DNA from: Flammeovirgaceae bacterium
GTDB taxonomy: Bacteria; Bacteroidota; Bacteroidia; Cytophagales; Cyclobacteriaceae
DNA length: 64,000 nucleotides
Direction of reading: 5' to 3'
Assembly (NCBI GenBank): GCA_020635915.1
Contig: JACJYU010000001.1
Location: 2,270,501 to 2,334,500, forward strand
Of the stretch, positions 17,558 to 27,281 are shown piece after piece. Positions within the stretch are counted from its first letter, which is position 1. Each line of letters starts with the position of its first letter. The notes below the pieces were generated by a model. That model saw only the letters and a list, made by a program, of their open reading frames with translations. It searched no databases and was not told the DNA's origin. The translations under genes and the position numbers were made by a program.

Positions 17558-18334
17558 ATGGGCAAGGTATTTACCACTGAGATCACCTCCGACCGGCTTC
17601 CTTCCGACAACCCCCTGCACCAACGCTTGTTGAAGGCGTATGTTGCCGTGGAAGGATACATCATGGGCGATGTGCTGGAAGTAGGCTGTGGGGAAGGAAG
17701 GGGGATCGAAAGGATGATGAAGAAGGCCGGCAGCTATACGGCCATTGACAAGATAGGGGAAGTAATCGACAAGCTAAAAGCAAAATACCCCGGGGGAAGG
17801 TTTTTGAGTGGCCACATACCACCCTTTGACGGGCTGGAGGGCAATAGTTTTGACACGGTGATAAGCTTTCAGGTAATTGAGCACATTAAGGACGATGCAT
17901 TCTTTTTGGAAGAAATACATCGTGTGCTGAAGCCCGGGGGCAAGGCGTACCTGACCACCCCTAACCGGGCAATGTCGCTAACGCGAAACCCATGGCACAT
18001 CAGGGAATATACTGCTGACGAATTGCTTGGCCTGGCGAAAAAATATTTTGCCCATGCCACCGTGAAGGGGATCACCGGGGACGATAAGGTGATGGCCTAC
18101 TACGAACGGAACAAAAAATCAGTAGGGAAGATAGCACGGTTCGATTTTCTGAACCTTCGTCATCGGCTTCCTGCAGGGCTCTATAAAATTCCCTACGAAC
18201 TGTTGAACCGCTGGAACAGGAACAAGTTAAAGGATGCCAATGATGAGTTGGTCAGGTCCATTACCCACGGGAATTACCAGGTTACAGACAAGGCCTCCGA
18301 AGCATTGGATTTGTTTCTCACTGTGCAGAAATAA
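17558..18334 (+). CDS. Class I SAM-dependent methyltransferase
   Basis: A 258-residue protein with the Rossmann-fold methyltransferase motifs: VLEVGCGEGRG (SAM-binding motif I, about 40-50), FDTVISFQVIEHI (motif II region), LKPGGKAYLTTPN (motif III) and a C-terminal substrate segment with NPWHIREYTADEL. The HIREYT segment recalls methyltransferases of glycan, lipid or quinone metabolism, but the substrate cannot be read from the sequence. It has its own promoter box and converges on the DUF2723 gene about 100 bases away. Confidence 0.85.
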   Translation: MGKVFTTEITSDRLPSDNPLHQRLLKAYVAVEGYIMGDVLEVGCGEGRGIERMMKKAGSYTAIDKIGEVIDKLKAKYPGGRFLSGHIPPFDGLEGNSFDTVISFQVIEHIKDDAFFLEEIHRVLKPGGKAYLTTPNRAMSLTRNPWHIREYTADELLGLAKKYFAHATVKGITGDDKVMAYYERNKKSVGKIARFDFLNLRHRLPAGLYKIPYELLNRWNRNKLKDANDELVRSITHGNYQVTDKASEALDLFLTVQK

Positions 18335-18438
18335 GCCTTGGCCTACGGGTGGCATGGATTTGCACAGTATTGATTTATGCCCCGAATAATACCCCCTCAC
18401 CTTCGCCCTTCGTGTTTTCTGTGGAAGGCCCAAGGTTA

Positions 18439-21387
18439 TCAATAATCCTGCGGCAAGGTATCGTTGATTTGAAGGTCGTGCACGTGCTTGTCGTACATCT
18501 CTTCAAACTTTGTGGCCAGCTCCGTTTCACCGTTTTCGAGCAGCGTGCTTTGCAGCTCTCCCAGGATGTAGATGTTTTTCCTTAGGTCAAGGGTGAGGCC
18601 ATGGTTTTTCCTTATCAGGTAGCCGGCCATTTCATCGGCCCGGGCCCCCACGATGTTAGCGATCTCGATGGCTTTGTCTTTTTCGCCCACCTGGAACAAC
18701 AGGTTTACCGTTTCGGCAGCGGTGTGGTCATAGGGAACGGCCACATCGGCCATTTTTTCAATGCTGAACAGCAATGCTTTCCTGGCCTTCTCCATCTCGC
18801 CTTTGTCGATAAGGGCCTGTGCCACGGAGTTGAACGCGCTGCGCTGGTTCAGGACAAAGTTGCGGTAGTCTTCGGAGTAATAGATGGTAGGGTCGTCAAG
18901 GCCGCGGTACGAACATTTGTTGATCAAATTATCATAGCTCAGGTCGGCATTGACAAACTCTTTCCTGGGGTTGGGGTTGCGTATGGGGAGTATCCTGCTG
19001 GTGTTGCCCTCCTGTATTGCATAAGGGTTTAAGTCCACCTTGAATTGGGACAGCGAGGTGTGGTTGACATAAATGGGCCTTTCCCAATCACTGGATGCCA
19101 ATACGTCCAGCATGGCAAGGTCTTTTTTCTCCAGGCCGCCCCCGGTGAGCCGGAATTGCATTTCGTCCACCACAAGGCTGTCCATTCCTTCCGGTATTAT
19201 CCCGGAGGCAAGCACTTTTGCCTTGTCCACTTTAAGGGTAAGCACTTTGCTGGGCACAATGTTCCTGTCATCACTGCGCAATTGCGGATGGTTCTTTTTG
19301 AGCAGGTCCAGGTACTGCACCAGGTCAATTGATTTGAGCTTGAGGTCCACAAAGGGCAGGTAATCGTTGGGGCCGCCCTGGCGGTAATCGTTAAGGGAGA
19401 GTGTATACTTCAAGGGCCCGCTGTCGTTCATCTTGCGCATGGACTGCTCGATGTACCAGTCGGTATTGTAATAACTTAACACCAGCACCCGCATGTCCGT
19501 CCTAAACCCTTCCACCTCCTGTGCATACCAGAGCATGAACGTATCGTTATCGCCCCCGGTAAACAAGACCGCATTGTCGGTGCAGGAGGCGAGGTAGTTT
19601 TTCCCGGAGTCCACGGAGAAGAAACGGTTGGACCGGTTGTGGTCGTCCCATCCCTGGGTGGCCATGAGCACCGGGGAAGCGGCCGCAATAAGGATGGCGG
19701 CCATGGCAGCGGCATTGGGCTTTTTAATTAGCCTGCCGAGGGCTTCGCCAATGGCGATAACGGCAAACCCAATCCAGAAAGCATAGGCATAGGTGGACCC
19801 TGCATAAATATAATCCCGCTCACGCGGTTCCACAGGAGGGGAGTTGAGGTAGACCACAATGGCCACGCCCGTCATGATGAACAAAAGCCCCACCACGGCA
19901 AAATTTTTCGTGTCTTTTGAAAACTGGAAAAACATGCCTATCAACCCAAGCACAAAGGGTATCATAAAGAAGTTGTTGCGCCCGCCATTGTTGGCCAATG
20001 CTGCCGGCACTTTTTCAAACCACCCGCTTGGGCCGAGCCAATCGGCCCCCTGCTCATCGCTTTCGCGCCCGGCATAGTTCCACATAAAATAGCGCATGAA
20101 CATCTGGCCGATCTGTTGCTTGAACATGAAATAAATATTCTGGGTGAAGGTAGGCACCTGTCCTTCCTTCAGGCCTATGATGTTCCGGTAGGAGTCGGCA
20201 TAATCCGAGCTCCACGCCCGGGGAAAGAATGTTTCGTTGTCGTACACGTATTCAAACTTCCTGTCTGCGATCTCGTATTTGTCCTTTCCCTTTTTATACA
20301 CCGGGGCGCCATACTTTATGTCGATGGGTTGTGATGTGAACAAAGGGCCAAACAGCAAGGGGCGGCTACCGTATTGCTCGCGTTTCAGGTAGCTCACAAA
20401 ACTCATTACGTCACGGGGCGCGTTTTCATTGATGGGTGGGTTGAAGTTGGAGCGGATGACAATAGTGGCATACGAGCCATAGCCGATCAGGATAAACGTG
20501 GTGGACAGCAAAAACGTGTTGAGCAACGGCTTGTTGTTGATGTGGCTATAGCGGATGCCGTAAACCAGCCCGCCAATAATGATCAGGGAAAACACTATTA
20601 CCCCCGACCCGAAGGGCAGCCCTATGGTGTTTACAAAAAACACCTCAAAGTTGCCTGCCAGGGAAGGCAGCCCGGGCACGATAAAGTCGTTTATGAAAAA
20701 GATGATGGCAAAACTCAGCACCAGGGCCGCGACTATGCCCCAGCGGGTGGGCTGGTGCTTTTTGAAATAGTAGATCAGCCCCAGGGCCGGTATGGTCACC
20801 AGGTTGAGCATGTGCACCCCTATGGAGAGCCCCATCATGTAGGCGATCAGGATGAGCCACCTGTTGGCCTTGCTTTCGTCTTCGATGACGTCCCATTTCA
20901 AAATCCCCCACACGACAAAAGCGGTAAAGAAGGAAGACATGGCATACACCTCAGCCTCCACGGCCGAAAACCAGAAAGAGTCGGAAAAGGTGTAGGACAG
21001 GGCGCCAATGACCCCAGCGCCCATGAGCAGCATGATTTTGGAGGGGGTGGAGGAATCGGATTTGCCGATGTGGACCATTTTCCTGCCAAAGAGGGTGATG
21101 GACCAAAAAAGGAACAAAATGGTAAATGCTGCCGCCAATATGCTCATGAAATTTATCCAAAAGGCCACTTTGGTGACATCCCCCAGGGCAAGGAACGAGA
21201 ACAAACGGCCCAGCAGCAGGAAAAGGGGCGCACCGGGAGGGTGCGGCACTTCCAGTTTATAGGCCACGGCAATAAATTCGCCACAATCCCAATAACTGGC
21301 GGTTTCCTCGAAAGTGAACCAATAGGTGATGAGCGCTATGGCAAATACGATCCAGCCGGTAATGTTGTTCGTTCTTTGAAAATTCAT
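18439..21387 (-). CDS. DUF2723 (GT117-like) polytopic membrane protein
   Basis: A 982-residue inner-membrane protein, a family widespread in Bacteroidota and classed as a putative GT-C glycosyltransferase (GT117). It opens with NITGWIVFAIALITYWFTFE then ASYWDCGEFIAVAYKLEVPHP, the DUF2723 signature; Asp and Glu of WDCGEF are the likely catalytic acids by analogy with GT-C enzymes. About a dozen hydrophobic segments span residues 10-600, followed by a soluble domain with TPR-like helices (about 850-980). The acceptor is unknown. Upstream is a 232-base gap shared with the divergent aminotransferase gene. Confidence 0.9.
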   Translation of the reverse strand: MNFQRTNNITGWIVFAIALITYWFTFEETASYWDCGEFIAVAYKLEVPHPPGAPLFLLLGRLFSFLALGDVTKVAFWINFMSILAAAFTILFLFWSITLFGRKMVHIGKSDSSTPSKIMLLMGAGVIGALSYTFSDSFWFSAVEAEVYAMSSFFTAFVVWGILKWDVIEDESKANRWLILIAYMMGLSIGVHMLNLVTIPALGLIYYFKKHQPTRWGIVAALVLSFAIIFFINDFIVPGLPSLAGNFEVFFVNTIGLPFGSGVIVFSLIIIGGLVYGIRYSHINNKPLLNTFLLSTTFILIGYGSYATIVIRSNFNPPINENAPRDVMSFVSYLKREQYGSRPLLFGPLFTSQPIDIKYGAPVYKKGKDKYEIADRKFEYVYDNETFFPRAWSSDYADSYRNIIGLKEGQVPTFTQNIYFMFKQQIGQMFMRYFMWNYAGRESDEQGADWLGPSGWFEKVPAALANNGGRNNFFMIPFVLGLIGMFFQFSKDTKNFAVVGLLFIMTGVAIVVYLNSPPVEPRERDYIYAGSTYAYAFWIGFAVIAIGEALGRLIKKPNAAAMAAILIAAASPVLMATQGWDDHNRSNRFFSVDSGKNYLASCTDNAVLFTGGDNDTFMLWYAQEVEGFRTDMRVLVLSYYNTDWYIEQSMRKMNDSGPLKYTLSLNDYRQGGPNDYLPFVDLKLKSIDLVQYLDLLKKNHPQLRSDDRNIVPSKVLTLKVDKAKVLASGIIPEGMDSLVVDEMQFRLTGGGLEKKDLAMLDVLASSDWERPIYVNHTSLSQFKVDLNPYAIQEGNTSRILPIRNPNPRKEFVNADLSYDNLINKCSYRGLDDPTIYYSEDYRNFVLNQRSAFNSVAQALIDKGEMEKARKALLFSIEKMADVAVPYDHTAAETVNLLFQVGEKDKAIEIANIVGARADEMAGYLIRKNHGLTLDLRKNIYILGELQSTLLENGETELATKFEEMYDKHVHDLQINDTLPQDY

Positions 21388-21619
21388 GTGGCGATGTCAA
21401 AAATCCAATTGAAGGGGCGAAAATAAGGAATATTGTCCACAGTCCTTTGGCCAGGTTGCATGGGTTTGTGCCCGAAGGCCTCCATCCCCCAAAAACACAG
21501 GAAGAAATCCTTGCGCCCGTTCCCGGGGCAAAGTTTTGTTTCCCATTTTGCTTTCCAGGCAAAATTGTCGTTCCTAAATCCCGATTTTGGGATAAATTAC
21601 CCTTTAGTACGGTAAAATT

Positions 21620-22726
21620 ATGGTATCGGTTCCTTTCTGCTCGCTAAAATATGCCCACGACCAGGTCAGCCACCAGGTGGAGAAGGCCATCGGTGCGGTG
21701 TACCGGAGGGGGCAGTTTATCCTGGGGGAGGAGTTGGAAGCGTTTGAGCGGGAGTTTGCCGCCTATTGTGGCACCGGCTTTTGTGTGGGCGTGGCCAGCG
21801 GCCTTGATGCGTTGTACCTTTCATTGCACCTTTTGGGCGTTGGCCCGGGGGACGAAGTCATCGTGCCAGCGCATACCTACATTGCCAGTTGGCTGGCGGT
21901 GTCCCGCACGGGGGCCAAACCCATTCCCGTGGACGTAAGCTCCGGCACCATGCTGATGGACCCCGCCCTGGTGAAGGCCGCCATTACCCGGAACACCAAG
22001 GCCATCATGCCCGTGCACCTCTACGGGGCGGCCTGCGACATGTCGCAACTGGGGGAAATAGCGGGAAATTACAACCTCCCTATTGTTGAAGACAATGCGC
22101 AGGGCCATGGCGCCACTTGGAAGGGCAAAAAGGCCGGGTCTTTTGGGGCGTGCAATGCCACCAGCTTTTACCCCACCAAAAACCTGGGCGCCCTGGGCGA
22201 TGGCGGGGCCATCACCACGGACAGCGGGGAACTGGCCGAAAAGGCCCGCAGCCTGCGGAATTACGGCTCGACCGCACGGTTTACCAATCCCATCCAGGGC
22301 ATCAATTCGCGCCTGGACGAACTGCAGGCCGCGGTGCTTCGCGTCAAGCTGCGGCATTTGGACGAGTGGAACGAAAAAAGGAGGGCCGTGGCGCAGGCCT
22401 ACCTTGCCCGGTTGATGGGGGTGGGGGACCTCGTCCTGCCAACGGAAAGCTTTGCCAGTGTGTTCCATTTGTTCGTTGTCCGCACCCGGCATAGGGAAGG
22501 GCTCAGGTCTTTCCTCTTCAAAAAAGGGATAGGCACTATGGTGCACTACCCTATACCGCCCCATTTGCAGGGTGCCTACGGGGCGTTGGGTTTTGGCAAA
22601 GGGGATTTTCCCGTGGCCGAACGGCTGGCGGAAAACGTGTTGAGCTTGCCCATGTGGCCGGGCCTGGACGAGGGGCGAGTGGACTGGGTGGTAAACGGGG
22701 TGAAGGAATTTTTTGAGGGCAAATGA
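21620..22726 (+). CDS. DegT/DnrJ/EryC1/StrS sugar aminotransferase (FdtB/QdtB-like)
   Basis: PLP enzyme that aminates a keto-sugar nucleotide to an amino sugar for surface glycan. The 368-residue sequence shows VASGLDALYLSLHLLGVGPG, EVIVPAHTYIASWLA, IVEDNAQGHGATWKGKKAGS, and SFYPTKNLGALGDGGAI with the PLP lysine at 187. These resemble enzymes that make 3-amino-3,6-dideoxyhexoses, but the substrate is inference. An inverted repeat ATCCC-GATTTT-GGGAT (21578-21593) lies 26 bases ahead of the start. It stands alone about 3 kb before the polysaccharide locus and ends 2 bases from the convergent membrane-protein gene. Confidence 0.92.
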   Translation: MVSVPFCSLKYAHDQVSHQVEKAIGAVYRRGQFILGEELEAFEREFAAYCGTGFCVGVASGLDALYLSLHLLGVGPGDEVIVPAHTYIASWLAVSRTGAKPIPVDVSSGTMLMDPALVKAAITRNTKAIMPVHLYGAACDMSQLGEIAGNYNLPIVEDNAQGHGATWKGKKAGSFGACNATSFYPTKNLGALGDGGAITTDSGELAEKARSLRNYGSTARFTNPIQGINSRLDELQAAVLRVKLRHLDEWNEKRRAVAQAYLARLMGVGDLVLPTESFASVFHLFVVRTRHREGLRSFLFKKGIGTMVHYPIPPHLQGAYGALGFGKGDFPVAERLAENVLSLPMWPGLDEGRVDWVVNGVKEFFEGK

Positions 22727-22728
22727 CC

Positions 22729-23361
22729 TTAATTGTAAACGATGGAATAAAAGGCCAGCCACAGCAGGAAGGCCAGTACATAGGAGGAGGCCACAATATA
22801 AGCCGCGGTGGCCAGCTTCTTTTTGGCAAAGGTGTGCACCCCGTATGTTAGCGCCACCCAGTAAAGGACCTCAAACAGGTTTAATGCTTTAAGGGGATAG
22901 GCAAACCTTTTTTGAACGAGGCCGCCATCAAAAAGGTTAATGGCCGCAAGCGGGTAAAAGCGGAGCACGGTATCATAACCGGGGTCCGTGTCCACAAACA
23001 GGAACCACATGATTTTGATGAGTTCAGGAATGAGGAAGACAAATTCCGAGACGAGGGCAATGGACCAGCAATTGCCATAGGATACTTTGTAACCAAACAT
23101 GAAGCACCCTACCCAGATGACGAAGGAAATAACGGTGAACTTCCACAGGTAGACCAGCGGGATGGTGAGGTATTGCACCGCGGTAAAAATTTGAAGGAAA
23201 CTGCCCTCGGGCCGGTCCTGGAGGAATTCGAACACGGCCGTTTCGCTTTCGATGAAGGTTTTTTTTGTGTACAGGAGGAGGAAAGTGAGGAGGCAAAGCA
23301 GCAGGAAGGCCAGCCGTTTGTCGGTTTCATAAAACGAATTGTGGGCGGTGGTCGTTTCCAT
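22729..23361 (-). CDS. Polytopic membrane protein of unknown function
   Basis: A 210-residue protein with about five hydrophobic segments (around 20-40, 65-90, 95-120, 165-180, 188-208) and a short polar N-terminus METTTAHNSFYETDKR. The loop DPGYDTVLRFYPLAAINLFDG is polar and aromatic. The arrangement is reminiscent of YIP1-type proteins, but I do not recognise it with confidence. An ATG nine codons earlier is less likely since it adds only MCPIRYKPF. Convergent with the aminotransferase gene and divergent from the TPR gene. Confidence 0.65.
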   Translation of the reverse strand: METTTAHNSFYETDKRLAFLLLCLLTFLLLYTKKTFIESETAVFEFLQDRPEGSFLQIFTAVQYLTIPLVYLWKFTVISFVIWVGCFMFGYKVSYGNCWSIALVSEFVFLIPELIKIMWFLFVDTDPGYDTVLRFYPLAAINLFDGGLVQKRFAYPLKALNLFEVLYWVALTYGVHTFAKKKLATAAYIVASSYVLAFLLWLAFYSIVYN

Positions 23362-23436
23362 AAATGGTTTATAACGGATTGGGCACAATATTTTGTTTAT
23401 TTGAGGCCTTTTTTATGCATATCAAAACGGGGCAAG

Positions 23437-24627
23437 GTGAGCAATATTAAGATAACTATTTTAGTATCGGCCATTTTTATGGGCACCGTTGCCTTTGCGC
23501 AGGAAAAGGACACCACCCTTATCCTCATCAATGACATACGCGTGCAGATCGAGGCCACCCAGGCACTGAATGATTTGTACAATTTCAAATTTGAAAAGGC
23601 CGAACAACAATTCAGGTGGTTTAAGCAAAAGTATGCATGGCACCCCTTGCCTTATTTTTTGATGGGGCTAAGCGAGTGGTGGAAAATCATGCCCAACACC
23701 CGGGACACGTCCCATGACGGGAGGTTTTTGGCGTACATGGACAGCACCATCCGGGTGGCCGAAAACCTTCACAAAAAATCGCCCGAATACCGGATAGAGG
23801 CGGCCTTCTTTTTGGCCGCGGCATACGGGTTTAAGGGACGGCTTTATTCTGACGAGGAGAGGAAAAACTGGAGAAAAGCGGCCACGGCCGGGAAGGCCGC
23901 CTTGAACTACCTGGAAGAGTGCAAGCAGAAGCAGTACCTGAGCGTGGAGTTGCTGTTTGGCGATGCGCTGTATAATTATTTTTCAGTGTGGGTGCCTGAG
24001 AATTATCCGGCCCTCAAGCCGTTGCTCTGGTTCTTTCGCAAAGGCGACAAGCAATTGGGGTTGGATCAGCTTACGGAAGTCTCCTACAACGCCTTCTATA
24101 CCCGTACGGAAGCCATGGTATGGCTGATGCGCATTTTAAACAGCTATGAGCACAAGCAGGCCAGGGCCTTCCAGTTGTCGGAATACCTGCACGAGACCTA
24201 CCCTGACAACCCATATTTCCATCGCTACTATGCGCGGATGTTGTATGGCCAGGGCCGGTTTTCCCCGGAGCTGGAGGCACAATGCAAGGAGATCATCCAC
24301 CGCATCGACAGCGGGATGGTGGGCTATGAGGCCACCAGCGGGAGGTACGCGGCCTTTTTTTTGGGGCAGTTATATGAAAGACAGCGTAATCTGGATGAAG
24401 CCAAAAAATATTATGAATTGGCGGTAAAGTATGCCGAGGAAATTGAAGCTACCGAATCGGGCTATTACCTGTTCTCCCTTATTTCGTTGGGTGAAATAAG
24501 TCAACAGCAAGGTGACAAAGAAGCCGCAAAGCGTTATTTTACGGAAGTGAAGAAAAAATCCAATCGCAAAGACGAAGCCTGGAAGGATGCAAAAAAGCGG
24601 TTGAAGGCGTTGGAGAAGGAGGATTGA
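23437..24627 (+). CDS. Exported tetratricopeptide-repeat protein
   Basis: Starts at GTG 23437, giving a signal peptide SNIKITILVSAIFMGTVAFA followed by QEKDTT; no in-frame ATG gives a better one. The open frame extends far upstream, but that part is antisense to the membrane-protein gene and is not coding. The 396-residue product is helical with TPR-like pairs (about 45-80, 175-215, 235-270, 300-340), ending in NLDEAKKYYELAVKYAEEIE and GDKEAAKRYFTEVKKKS. It probably acts as a periplasmic scaffold; the partner is unknown. GC-rich like the core region, unlike the genes that follow. Confidence 0.82.
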   Translation: MSNIKITILVSAIFMGTVAFAQEKDTTLILINDIRVQIEATQALNDLYNFKFEKAEQQFRWFKQKYAWHPLPYFLMGLSEWWKIMPNTRDTSHDGRFLAYMDSTIRVAENLHKKSPEYRIEAAFFLAAAYGFKGRLYSDEERKNWRKAATAGKAALNYLEECKQKQYLSVELLFGDALYNYFSVWVPENYPALKPLLWFFRKGDKQLGLDQLTEVSYNAFYTRTEAMVWLMRILNSYEHKQARAFQLSEYLHETYPDNPYFHRYYARMLYGQGRFSPELEAQCKEIIHRIDSGMVGYEATSGRYAAFFLGQLYERQRNLDEAKKYYELAVKYAEEIEATESGYYLFSLISLGEISQQQGDKEAAKRYFTEVKKKSNRKDEAWKDAKKRLKALEKED

Positions 24628-24655
24628 GTATCTTTAAAACCTGAAAAGTTAAGGT

Positions 24656-25993
24656 TTGGAACTCCGCGATTTCATAGTGACGCCCATTATTATATTCCTG
24701 GTTTATGCAGGCGCATACTGGATACGGCCCAGGGTAACGGACAGCATCAATAAAAAGTATTTTATTCCCGCGCTGACGGTCAGGATCATGGGCGCGCTAG
24801 CGGTAGGGTTTTTATATCAATTTTACTATGGGGGAGGGGATACGTTCAACTACCATACCCATGGGAGCAGGGTGATATGGGAGGCGTTTATGGATTCGCC
24901 TTTGACGGGATTGAAGTTGTTGCTGGCCAATGGGGGCCACGAGCCTACTACTTACTCCTATTCTTCTAAAATCTGGTATTTTCGGGATCAGCAATCCTAT
25001 TTTTTGATTTGTATTTCCGCAATCCTGGACTTGGTCACTTTTTCCTCATATTCGGCAACTGCCGTATTGTTTGCCTTAATAGGTTTTTCCGGATCATGGC
25101 TTTTGTTTCGGGCCTTTCACGATATCCATCCAGGCTTTCATAGTTGGATTGCCTTTTCCGCATTATTTGTGCCTACTGTTTGCTTTTGGGGATCTGGTAT
25201 TTTTAAAGACACCATAACCCTCGCGGCATTAGGAGTGATAACGTACTCATTTTATCAGGTGTTTTTTTTGAGGAAGCTGGTAGCCACAAACACCTTTATG
25301 GTCCTGATAAGTTTTTGGGTCATTTATTCGATGAAGAAGTATATCCTGCTGAGTTTTTTGCCTGCACTTATTTTATGGGTGGTGGTGGCCAATGTAGGAA
25401 GGATTAGGCCTGTGGTTGCCAGGATTTTAGTCGTGCCCATCGCACTCGTAGTTGCAGCGATTTTGGGTTATTACTCGATTTTGAAGGTGGGCGAGGATGA
25501 TCCCAGGTACAGGGTCAGCAAGTTGGCCGAAACGGCTAAGGTTACGGCATATGATATCCGATACGGCTGGGGGGCCAGGACAGGGGAAGGTTCAGGGTAC
25601 ACGTTGGGCACGCTGGATGGGTCCTGGGGAAGCATGGTCCGATTGGCCCCGTCAGCAATAAATGTGTCATTGTTCAGGCCTTACCTTTGGGAAGTAAGGA
25701 ACCCCTTAATGCTGCTGTCTGGGCTTGAAAGTTTATTGTTCCTGGTAGTGACAATTTGGGTAATGGTCAAGGCAAGGAAAAATCTTTTTTACTGTCTTAA
25801 AAAACCTGAAGTGATTTTTTGCCTTGCTTTCGCCATTATCTTTGCTTTTGCCGTTGGGGTATCCACCTTTAATTTTGGAACTTTGTCCCGTTACAAAATC
25901 CCCATGGAGCCATTTTATTTATTGGGTATAGGGTTAGTTTATTTTCATTCGAAAAGGGACAGAAAATTAGAGGCATTGGACAAAACGGAATAG
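24656..25993 (+). CDS. Polytopic membrane protein of the polysaccharide locus (Wzy-like candidate)
   Basis: A 445-residue protein with about ten hydrophobic segments and a larger polar loop around 300-345 (YGWGARTGEGSGYTLGT). It starts at TTG 24656, keeping the first membrane segment FIVTPIIIFLVYAGAYW; the next ATG would cut into the membrane domain. The motif FWGSGIFKDTITLAALG and a GGGDTFNYHTHG loop resemble membrane glycosyltransferases or O-antigen polymerases, and no other Wzy candidate is in the cluster, so polymerase is a guess. A TATCTTTA box (24629-24636) lies about 20 bases upstream. The last 49 bases overlap the convergent glycosyltransferase gene. Confidence 0.7.
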   Translation: MELRDFIVTPIIIFLVYAGAYWIRPRVTDSINKKYFIPALTVRIMGALAVGFLYQFYYGGGDTFNYHTHGSRVIWEAFMDSPLTGLKLLLANGGHEPTTYSYSSKIWYFRDQQSYFLICISAILDLVTFSSYSATAVLFALIGFSGSWLLFRAFHDIHPGFHSWIAFSALFVPTVCFWGSGIFKDTITLAALGVITYSFYQVFFLRKLVATNTFMVLISFWVIYSMKKYILLSFLPALILWVVVANVGRIRPVVARILVVPIALVVAAILGYYSILKVGEDDPRYRVSKLAETAKVTAYDIRYGWGARTGEGSGYTLGTLDGSWGSMVRLAPSAINVSLFRPYLWEVRNPLMLLSGLESLLFLVVTIWVMVKARKNLFYCLKKPEVIFCLAFAIIFAFAVGVSTFNFGTLSRYKIPMEPFYLLGIGLVYFHSKRDRKLEALDKTE

Positions 25994-27024
25994 CGTTCGG
26001 TAACCGTTTTCCTTCCCTCAGCCCCGATTTCTTTTCGCAGGTTTACGTTGTTTATTAGCAAATCAAAAGCGGCAAGCCACTCTGCTTCTGTTGTGCACAG
26101 AAAGCCGTTTTTCCCATGCTTGATTACTTCCATGTTTGCCCCAACAGGGGAGGCAATGGAAGGGATCCCTAATGCCATATACTGGAGTATTTTAAAGCCA
26201 CACTTGCCCCGGGCCCATGCATCATCAGGCAAAGGCATTACCCCAATGTCGATTTTGAGAAGGTCTTCAATTTCCGTTTCTTTTGACCATTGAACGAAAA
26301 CAGTGCCTTTCAAATCCAATGCCGGTGGCTGGTCTGCAATAACGAGGAATGAGGCCTGTTTATACCTTTCCCCAATCATTTTGAGGACGGGTTGTAGCTT
26401 TTCCAAATACTTTAATGTGGAGTGGGAGCCAGTCCATCCAATCATGACATTGTTGTCGTTGTTTTTTTGTGGGCAAAGTTTGGGGTTATGCAGGTTTTCT
26501 GTATCAATTGTGGTGGGGTTGACAACCACATGCAAATTATATTGGCGGGCATACCTGGCAAGGTACTCGTTCCCTACACTTACCTTGTGGCCCCATTTGC
26601 AAATCCAACCTACTTTGCCCCGCCATCTTAATTTTTTCTTTAGCCAGCTTTCGTTGTTGTTGTCCGTTAACCAGATCGCATCATCAAAATCATATATTAT
26701 TTTTTTACGAAAGATTTTGGATATTGTCCACTCCAGAATGGGCGGGCCTAAAGGCAATATTTCACGATGGACAAGGACAAAATCTTTTCCTGTGACTTTA
26801 AAAACCTTAAATATCTGGAGTGCAATTGAAGCCCATATCCTGACGGTTCGTTGAATAAGGTTTCTGTTCCCGTTGATGAATTGCCAGGTGGAATGGCCAT
26901 AAAGAGGCAGAAATGTTATGTTAAAATTGTTTTGCCTGAGCCATTCAAGATATTGCTCGAAGCGGAACCGCTGCGATGGCACTTGACTTAATGGATAGGG
27001 GCAGAAGATTGCGATTTTTTTCAA
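25945..27024 (-). CDS. Glycosyltransferase (GT-B fold, GT4/GT1-like)
   Basis: A 359-residue cytoplasmic transferase that adds a sugar from a nucleotide donor to a growing glycan. It starts MKKIAIFCPYPLSQVPSQRFRF, typical of GT4 enzymes, has YDFDDAIWLTD in the acceptor domain, and VMIGWTGSHSTLKYL, ARGKCGFKILQYMALGIPSIASPVGANMEV read in two pieces as the donor-binding EX7E-like region. It is the only minus-strand gene in the polysaccharide locus and overlaps the membrane-protein gene tail-to-tail by 49 bases. Donor and acceptor unknown. Confidence 0.88.
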   Translation of the reverse strand: MKKIAIFCPYPLSQVPSQRFRFEQYLEWLRQNNFNITFLPLYGHSTWQFINGNRNLIQRTVRIWASIALQIFKVFKVTGKDFVLVHREILPLGPPILEWTISKIFRKKIIYDFDDAIWLTDNNNESWLKKKLRWRGKVGWICKWGHKVSVGNEYLARYARQYNLHVVVNPTTIDTENLHNPKLCPQKNNDNNVMIGWTGSHSTLKYLEKLQPVLKMIGERYKQASFLVIADQPPALDLKGTVFVQWSKETEIEDLLKIDIGVMPLPDDAWARGKCGFKILQYMALGIPSIASPVGANMEVIKHGKNGFLCTTEAEWLAAFDLLINNVNLRKEIGAEGRKTVTERYSVLSNASNFLSLFE

Positions 27025-27245
27025 ACTATAAATTTAGGAATTATTGGGAATGGGCAGTACGGTTTTTCAATGGCCATTATTTGCTTTTCGGGAGCTGTGC
27101 TGCTGGCCTTCATCCCTCAGGGCATCACCTTATAGGTTCGGATGAGAACCTAACACGAAGTAGGCAGGCGTATAAAATGTTATGCAGCCTTCCTTTCTAT
27201 TCTTTTCGGTTGCCTGGCCGGGCTGTAGTCTATCAGGAAATTGAG

Positions 27246-27253
27246 TAACTTTG
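27246..27253 (+). promoter_or_regulatory. -7 box TAACTTTG opening the acetamidino-sugar operon
   Basis: Perfect TAnnTTTG match; predicted transcription start about 27260, ahead of the long plus-strand run 27282-41444. No -33 TTTG at normal spacing. A short hairpin TAGGTTC/GAACCTA lies about 95 bases upstream (27133-27152). Confidence 0.5.
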
Positions 27254-27281
27254 CCTTTCTTATTATGATGAATGGGCACTT

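Noticed and set aside
20374..21426. Long open frame antisense to the DUF2723 gene (350 codons)
   Set aside because: It lies entirely opposite a well-conserved membrane protein and its predicted product is rich in Gly, His and Gln without any fold signature. Such shadows are expected in GC-rich DNA.
21821..22762. Open frame of 313 codons antisense to the aminotransferase
   Set aside because: It overlaps a conserved PLP enzyme on the other strand, and the product has repetitive low-complexity content and no family motif.
22912..23436. Upstream part of the open frame leading into the TPR protein
   Set aside because: It is antisense to the 210-residue membrane protein and adds sequence ahead of a clear signal peptide, so the gene was started at GTG 23437.
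27133..27152. Hairpin TAGGTTC-GGATGA-GAACCTA considered as part of a tRNA
   Set aside because: No acceptor stem, anticodon arm or CCA context is present; it is a lone 7-bp stem.
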